Positions 31,463 through 40,400 of a stretch of DNA of 64,000 nt are shown here, one piece after another. Position numbers and translations under genes: made by a program. A model generated the notes under the pieces. The model saw only the letters and a program-made list of their open reading frames with translations. It was not told the DNA's origin and did no database searches. This DNA comes from CAYMKL01 sp964390805 (lineage in GTDB: Bacteria > Chloroflexota > Anaerolineae > VGOG01). The stretch covers positions 1 to 64,000 of the forward strand of contig CAYMKL010000014.1 of NCBI GenBank assembly GCA_964390805.1, written 5' to 3'. Numbering within the stretch: the stretch's first letter is position 1; every line of letters begins with the position of its first letter.

Positions 31463-34400
31463 TCACCGCGTACCGATCACCAGCAAATCGAACGGGCCGA
31501 CCGAGCGGATGTTCCCGGCCCGGTCCAATGCCTCTACCTGCAAGGTGTACAGGCCAGCCGTCTTCGGCCTGGGCGTGTAGCTCCACGTCGAACCGCCCCG
31601 ATCCGCGACGTGCCAGAAGGAGTCACCCTCGGGCGTGTCCAGACGAACGTAGACCTCGCTCACGCCGCCGCCGTCGCTGACCGTGCCGACCAGCACCGGC
31701 GGGGGCGCCGTCTCGGTCGCCTTGTCCGTATCCGTGACCGGCTGGTACGCATCCAGCAGGATTTCGCTGATATGGGTGATGACGGCCACTGCTGGCGGGA
31801 CGGTGTCCACCTGATAGGTGCGGCTCAGCGGCACCGTCGAGCGGTTGCCCACCGCGTCGAGGCCGTAGAAGGCGATGGTCTGGTACTCGCCGTCCGCGTC
31901 CTGCACCGTCGCCGGGGCGTAGGTCCAGGTGCCGGTGGGCGTCGTACCCGGGCGCACGTCCACAGGCCAGCAGGTTGGTTCGTCCGGAGCGACTGAAGTC
32001 GCTACTACGGTGCTCTGCCGGCCCCTGTTGCTTCCCTTCATCTCCAGCCCTTCGGCCTCGCTCAGGACAAGTGGCAGGTAGATGGTGTAAGGATACCGCC
32101 TACGCGCCGGACTGACGCAGACCTCCAGCCCGCTGGCCTGCCGGTCGTCGTGCACCTGGCCCGTGAAGAGGTGCTCGCCGAGGCCCAGCACCGTGTCAAC
32201 CAGCGCCGCGTCCACGTCGGCGTCGAGGGTGACGGTGGGCGGGGTGGTGTCCACGATCAGCGTCAGCCAGTCCGTCCAACTGCTGGTGTGGCCCAAATCG
32301 TCGGTGGCCTGGGCGCGCAGCGCGAACTGGTCGCCGTCGTTGGCTGCACCCACGTCCCAGAGGCACGACCACTGGCCGTCCTCGTGGGTGGCGTCGGGGC
32401 AGGCGATGGTGACCGGCGAGCCACCTGGCAGTGCCTGCGCTTCCAGCGTGACGATGGGCACGCCAGAGGGGTCGTGGACGATGCCGTGCACGGCGTTGGC
32501 GTAGGGTCGGATATAGGTTGCCGGTGCTGTAATCGTCAGGCTGATGGGCGCGGCGCTGTCCACGTCGTGCTGCACCCAGATCCAGTCGAAGGTGCCATGG
32601 GTGCCATCGGCGACGCTGGCCATCACCTCGGCCGAATCGTCGTCCAGGTCGCTCTCCACGATGCCGCTGAAGCCGAGGGTGGCCGTGATGCCTGCGCTCA
32701 CGTCGCCCAGGCTCAGCACCAGCGTGTCGCTTCCGGCGAAGTGCAGCGCGCCGCGCGCGGTGGCAGTGACGCGTACGTCGGGGGCAACCTCCGTTCCCTC
32801 GTTGGCATAGCGGACGGTGTAGTTGATGACCTGCCCGTCGTGGACAGGTTCGGGGTCAACGTCGACTGGCAGGACCAGGTCCACGATGGAGTCCAGGTCG
32901 GCGTCGAGGAACTGGTCGGGCGTCAGCAGGCTGTACAGGTCGTGCTCCAGGAAGCCCAACTCGACGCCGGGCGGGTCGGCCACGATGTCGACGTGCACGT
33001 CGGCGTCGGTGAACTGGCCCTCGGCAGGGCAGACTCCCGCTCCCAGCGACGCCCACTCGTACTGCTGGGTGAGGGTGAAGTGCTGCGTCGTGAGGACCGG
33101 GCCGGGGGCGTCAATGACGCGCTCGCTGTTGAGAGGGTTCTTGTCCGGCATAGCGGCCCACAGCCGCAGCCCGTCCTCCTCGCTGGCCAGGGCGACCAGG
33201 TCGAGGGACGTAGCCGCCGGGTCGGTGATGCCCAACAGGTCGAACGGCAGGTAGACGTCGGTGTGGGGCAGTAAGTGGGCGGTGCGCTGTCCTGAGCCTG
33301 TCGAAGGATCGAACTCGTAGTATTGGGGTGGGAGAGGTGCGTCCTCGATCCACTCGTCCCCATCCCAGCGCATCAGCGCGACGGCATCGGCGTCCTCTAT
33401 CCAGAGCATGTAGTCGGCCTCCAGTTGGCGGCCGTTTTGGGCCGGCAGACCGATGACGGTCACTTCGGCTGAGCTCAGTGCAGGATTGGTCATCGTAGCG
33501 GTGTAGGGGTTGAAGGCCGTCGTCGCGCCACCGGGTGCACCGGTGTCGAAGTAGACGAAGATGTCGCCATCGCCAGCCCAGTCGGCGCCGCCCCAGGCGA
33601 GTCGCAGGGCCTCGTCGTTCCAGGTCAGGTAGAGCTCCTGGACTTCATTGAGGGCCGCGCCGGTGTGAGCGTTGCGCAGCACTTCACGGTTGACGCCGAT
33701 CTGAGAGCAGCCGCTATCCATCCAGCCGTGATAGTTGCCCCCACCCCCGGCCCCTCCCCCAACCCTGGGAGAGGGGAGGATGTAGTCAGGCGTGGTAGGC
33801 GTGTCTGCATAGATGGGTCCCAGGGTGTGCCAGCGTTGGTTGCCGTGCACGTCCTGGGCGACGACGTGGGCATAGAGCGCCTGGGCTTCGCCAGCCTGCT
33901 GCTCGTGGTGGCGGTCTGTGGCCAGAGCGTACGTGGTGAGCGCGGCCAGGTCGGGCGTGGGGCTCTCGGTCCAACCGGCGTAGTAACGACCTAGGTCATC
34001 GCTGCTGCTGGCGGTCCACTCGAGGATGAGTGTGGGGCCGAGGACGTCGCGGATGGTATGGCCGGATGTGAGCACCGTGCGCCTGCCCAGGCCGTTGATG
34101 TAAGCCAGCGTAACGGTGACGGGCGCGGGCTTCACCAGGTCCACGGTGACGGTCTCGGTGACCTGCGCGGTGCGCCCGGCCACGTCGGTGGCGCGGGCGG
34201 TGACGACGTAGGCCACGCCGTCGGGCTCGCTGCCCAGGTTCCAGGTGTAGCGCCAGGCGCCATCGTGGAGGGAAGCGTCGTTCCAGGCGTCCGAAGTGGT
34301 TACCTGTACCCGCTCTACGCCCCCGGTGTCGGTGACGAGGCCGGTGAGGGCCACGCGCCCCAGGGAGAGGCGATGGGTGGTGGTCAGCACGGTTGGCTCG

Positions 34401-37400
34401 ACGGATACCCACGGCGGCTGCGTGTCCACGATGACGGTGTCTGGGCGCGGGTCGGCCTGCACGCGGCCGGCCCAGTCGGAGGCGACAGCCAACAGCGTGT
34501 GTGGCCCCTCATCTGTAAGCGTAAGCGACGGAACCCAGGTGGTGCTCCAGAGCGTGTCGGTGATGGCGCCGTCGGGCCAGGTGGCGGCGTCCAGGAACGC
34601 GCCGTCCACGGTGACGGTGATGGTGTGCAGGGAGTCCACCGCGTAGGCGCCCACGGTCACACTGACGGGCTCGGTGCTGGTCAGCACGCTCTCGTGGGTG
34701 GGGGTGAGGACGGCGGCGTCCAGCAGTGCGTCCTGCTGGGCCAGCGCCAGGAGCAGGGTGCCAGCCGTTTTCGTGGTGCAGCGACCATGGATGTCGCAGG
34801 CTGTGACCTTGGGGAACGGAGGCGGATCCGGGTGCCCAGGGACGGTGCAGGAGGGCGTCAGTTGGTAGAGCTGCGTGGCGTCGCTGGTCCAGGTGCGCCA
34901 CCAGTCCGTGTCGAAGTAGTGACGGTCAGCGGCCTGCACTGAGCAGGGGCCACATTCAAAGCCATCCTCGACCAGATTGAAGTCCTTGGCCCAACAATCA
35001 TAGGTGGTCTCGGCACTGGCGCCTGCGCCACGGAGGGTGACAGTGATGGCGACGCGGGGGGCGAGAGTATCAATCTCTCCGCGCCAGTGGTTCCAGGTGG
35101 ATTGATTGTCGTTGCGGTTGTCGAAGACGTCGTTGCCGCGCAGGTCAATCTGGTAGATGCCGTCCAGGTCGGCCGGGATGGGGTGGCTCCAGCTCGAGGT
35201 GGTGACACCCTTGCCCGACTGGGCCAGTGCGGTATCCTCCCAATCCGGCTCCGTTACAGCGTGCGAAGCTAAGCCATCGGCGGGGGTGAAGGCGATCTCC
35301 AGCCCATCCAGCCCTATAGCAATGTAGGTGGGGTCCATCACCGCGCCGCTCAGGGTCACTGTCTGAGTGATGGTGGTCGTTGAGGGGTCCGGGTAGGTCA
35401 ACTCGGCGACCGGGGCGGTGTGGTCCAGCAGGATGAGGATGCCTGGGTAGTCCTTCTCCGGCGTGCGATTGCCCACCTCGTCGGTGGCGCGGGTGATGAA
35501 GACGTAGTCACCGGTGGGATTGGCCACGGCCTCGGTGTCGTCGTTGAAGATGGGGAGGACGTAGTCAATGGCCCAGGCCCTGCCCTGAGCTTGTCGAAGG
35601 GTATCGCCGTCCAGTGTGGCTTCCTGCCAACCGTCGCCCGATATGACCTCTGCGTCCAGGGGATCAGGGTCGGTCAGGAGCACCTCAACAGACCGGACAC
35701 CGCTGCCCGGCTCTGAGCCGGCCATCGGGTCGCTGACGGTGCCATGCAGCGAGACGGTCCAGCGGTTCTGGGCGGTGAGCGTGGCAGTGACGATGGTGAA
35801 GTTGACGATGTCGGTGTCCAGTTGTGGCGGGGAGCTGTCGAGGATGACGTCGGTGCCGGGGCCGGGTGTCTCGGTGTGGCCGACGACGTCCACGGCGCGG
35901 GTGTGCAGGGTGTGGCGGCCGTCGGCGTACCTGTCCACGCGCCAGCCATAGGCCCAGGATTCGTGGCCTGTGGCCGCCTCCCAGGGGTCGTTGTCTACGC
36001 GGACCTCGACGCGGTCTATGCTGGAGGTGGGGTCGTGGGCGTCGCCGCCGATGATGAGCGTGCCGGTGGCGGAGATGTACTGGCCGTGACTGAGGGAGGT
36101 GAGGGTGGAGGTGGGCCAGTCGGCGTCAATGAGCACGGGGGCGGCCTCGTCCAGGCTGATGTCGCCCAGCCAGGGCAGCACCTCGCGCAGGTAGAGGCGG
36201 TGCAGGAAGATATACCTGAATTGCCCCCACTGCCACCACGGTGCGACATTCGTCGTGACGGCGCAGTTGTGGTCATCACACGCCAGTGACATGCCGCGGG
36301 GCACTAGCTCGGGGTACATGGTTTCGTACGTTCCCCGACCGGAGTACCGGCTCCAATGCACAGCGTACGATTGTCCAGAGGCTCTGACGCTACCATTGGC
36401 CGCCAAAGCCTGATAAGCCACACTGCTGGGGGAGTCCCACCAGTCAGGGCCGTGCTCCCACATCGCTAACCAGCCTTTGTGTTGGGGGTCGTAAGCCACC
36501 CGCGGGTAGTAGAGCTCGCGGTCGCTACCCTTGGTGCCGATGGTGAACGCGCTCCCTACGCTGGAATCCTGCACGAAGTGACCACGTATCTTTTCTCCCT
36601 CGTAGCGGTAGACCACCAGCGCCTTGTCGGTGTTGGGGTCGTAGGCCACCTGGGGCAACTCTTCCATGCTATTTGTGTAGGCGATCTTGCCGCAACTGTC
36701 ACTGACGTAGTGGCCGTTGCCGTCCAGGTAGGCGTACCACACGTCGAAGTCGGCACTGCTGAAGTGATTCTCCCAGACGGCGACGTAGTTGCCTCCGACG
36801 TAGGCCAGATCCACGTAGCGATCCTCTCTGACACCTTGCGCTCCACGGCTATCCAGCCGCTCCTCATGGCTGTCGACGTCGCCGTCGTTGGTCACGATCC
36901 GGGTCTTGATCTCCCAGTCATCGTGCAGCCGCTGCCAGCCGACAAGGAAGTCGGAGCCGTTGGTGGCGACGGAGGGTTCTTGCTCGTGGTCATGGCTCCT
37001 GACGATGGAGAAGGACGACTTCACCAGTTGCAGATTTGGCCCAACGATGGCGGCGTAGATGTCGAAGTCGTCGGAGTGCTCCTCTGCCCACACCACCAGG
37101 CACCGACCGTTGTTGGCGCAGGCGATGGCGGGTGGATGGGCGGCCTTGTCATAGTCGCCGTCATCCACGTGTAGGGAGGCACCGTCGAGATTGTCGCCGG
37201 CCTGATAGACGACGATGCGGCCCGTGACCTCGTTGTCGTCCTCGTCTGTGGAGTCGGCCTCCAGCGCGGCCACCACGTAGTCGCCGCTCCAGCCCGACGC
37301 CGGGGCAATGGCTGAATACCAGGGGTACTTGCCACTGGCTGCCTCTCGATGGCTGTCCTGCCGCGGGTCCCAGGTCCAGGTGGACTCCACACTGCCGGCG

Positions 37401-40400
37401 TGCAACTGCGAGGTCATCTCGTTGGCGATGTCCACGCTCTGAGAGCCGGCGCCGCCATCCACGACAACGTCGGTGGAGACGGTCTCTGCCTCTCCCTGGA
37501 AGAGGTCGAAGGAGGTGGACAGGTCGGTGGCCTCCAGCACGGACGGGAAGGTGACCGTCAGCCCACCCAGGGCATAGAGTTCCTGGGAGAGGTTGTTGCG
37601 CACGGTGGAGGTGTAGGCGAAGGTCACCCCAGGCGCGACGATCCAGTCCTCGTCGTCGCTCTCAGGATAGATGCCCAACCCGCTGGTGGTGAACGCCTTG
37701 GGGTGGGTCCCCAGGGTGTGCTCAGCTAAGTCGCTCAGACCGTCGCCGTCCTCGTCGGCTATGAACGGGCTAGAGGTGACGTGGGTCTTGAGGTGGTTGG
37801 CGGCGTCGTATTCGAAGTCCCAGCCGTCCAGTTCCTCTTTGTCGCTCAGGCCGTCGCGGTCCGTGTCGCGGTTGTCCGGATTGGTACCCAGGCGCACCTC
37901 CTCGCCATCGGAGAGGCCGTCGTTGTCGCTATCTCTCGACAGGGGGGAGATGTCGGCCCCACCGTTTTTGGCCCCGGCGGCGCGCATCCGCAGCTCGTAT
38001 TTGTCGGACAGGCCATCGCCGTCGGAGTCCCACCTGCTGTCGTCGGGGTCGTTGCCGTGGTGGGCGAAGGAGAGCAGGCCATCGCCATCGGCGTCCGCCT
38101 GTGGCCGGAAATCGTCGCCCCAGTTGAGGGCATAGAACTCGTCCAGCGTGGCGGGGAAGACGTCGAACACGACGTGTTGGCCCATGTGTAGTGACAGACT
38201 GTCGTCAAACGTCTGGTCGCTGCACACGAAGCCATGGCTGGTGGTCCAGCACTCGACGCAGGGGATGGCGTAGCCCACGTTGAGGTAAACCGGCATGGTG
38301 CGGTTGACGCCGGCCTGGAGTGGGACGTCGTTGACTGACAGACCGCTTTGCACCCAACCTCGGTACATCGTATTGAACGAATAGGTGTGATCCTCCTCGA
38401 CGTCCTGCCAGGCGGAGGACATCTCACCACGGCTGGCAGAGACATCCTGTTCACTTCGGTTCAGTTGGTAGTTGAAAGTGGTAGATCGTAGATTACTCTC
38501 AGTGTACAAGACCGGCACCCAGCCTGTTACGCGCCAGCCCTCCGGGTCCTGATGGACAATGGTTGTGGTCAGGTTTGTGCTGAGGGCCAACGTGTTGCCT
38601 GCCCTGAGACCTCGTGAGGGATTGCCCAGCGACATATTGAGTTCGCCCATAGTTGCGTCGGACTCGATGGTGGGCTCTACGTGGTAGATGAGACTGGCTA
38701 TCTTCTCCGTCAACCAGCCGCTGATGGTCGGCAGACCCAATGCCGCGAGGACGACGTCAATCAGCGACACGATGGCGACGATGATGAGGCCAATCACGGT
38801 GAGGGCGATGATGAACATCACGATGAGCAGGATGGTGGCAGCGATGCTCTGAGCTAGCAGTTGGTTGTACTCGATGCTTCCCGCCTCCATGTCGCTGGCC
38901 TGGACGAAAAAGGTCACCCAGACGATGATGGCGCCGATGATCAGGCCGATGAGGCCGCCCCATTTGGTGGCGCCGACCCAGGTGTGCGATGCGCACAAGT
39001 AGATCTTCATGGAGGCGAGGAAGCCGAAAGCGGAACTCCTGATCATCTCCACCACCGCCGTGATGTAGCCGATGAGCTTGATAGTGGTCATCAACCCGCC
39101 TATGAGGATGTTCAGCCCAATCTCGACCCACTTGACCCCGTTGAAGTAGGCGGAAACCAGCATAGTAACCAGGGCCACGACGGCGGCCAGGGTCAGGGTG
39201 ACGGCGATACCCCGGCCCCAGCCTGAGCCCAGCCACTTCAGCCAGTCGTACTTTTCGGCCAGTGCACTGGGCCACCGCCAGAGCCACTCGACGTAAGCGA
39301 GTCTCGCTAATCCCGCTTTCAGCGACACCTGGCCCAGATACCTCCAGAAGGACTCCACTGAGCGGGGGTTGATTCCCGCCAGAGCCAGCTTGTAAACTGC
39401 CTCGATGACTTTCTCGATCACTTTACCGCCTGTCTTCAGGGCCTCGGGCTCCTCCAACTGGGCAGCCTGCGATTGCAGCACATCGTCTCCCACCTGGACG
39501 ATGCTGTTGACCCCATTGTAGAGCACGAGGTAATACAACTGGATGCCCAGCAACAGGCCGGCCGCCAACTCTTCATCCTCATTGAGAGTGGGATAACGGC
39601 GCGCCAGTTCGCGCCAGTATTCGTCAATCGGGCAGGCTTCCCATGCCCCGCTGCGGTAGCGGTAGGGAGCCCAGTTGATTCCGGCCAATGTTTGTACTGG
39701 CACTCCGTCAGCACCGCTAGGGGGCAGGTCCACGGTGAGCTGGCTGCCGCTCCATTGGACGTTGCTGCCGTGGCCCTGGACGTCCAGGTTGACCACACGG
39801 TAGTGCTCTTCGCGGGCGAACATGAGCGTGGGGGTGATGGGCCCCGACGGCGACCAGTGGGCGGTGAACACATCATTCAGGATAGCCTTGGTGTCGGTCA
39901 TGGGGATGGTGGCCCGTGCCACGTCCAGGTGCTCGTAGGTGTGGATTTCCACGTGCAGGATGTTGGGGATGTTCCAGCGTTGCTCCTCGGTGTACGCGCC
40001 GTTGGTGGTGCGGTTGAAGCGGTTGTAGATTTCGGCCACGGTGACGTCGCGCTGACCATTCTCGTCTGCGTCTTGCCCGGACAGGAAGGTGTAGTCCAGC
40101 CCGTTGGCCAGCACGACGAGGCTGGCGTCGTCGTTGAGGTCATCATCTACCTGCGGGTCTTCGTAGATGAAGGCCACATCTGTGCCATGATCCTCGCGCA
40201 CGCTCAGGCCAGTCAGACGCCAGTCATCGTGGTAGGTCTGCACCACGCGCAACTGGTTCTTCTCACTGTACTTCGCGCAGATGCCGTCATCGTACTCCTC
40301 GCAGACGTCCACCAACGCGTGCACTAGCCAGACCAGCCGCACCTGCTGGGCATTGCCCCAACCCCCCTCGGTCCCCCCAGGTAGGGGGGAGGATGGCCGG

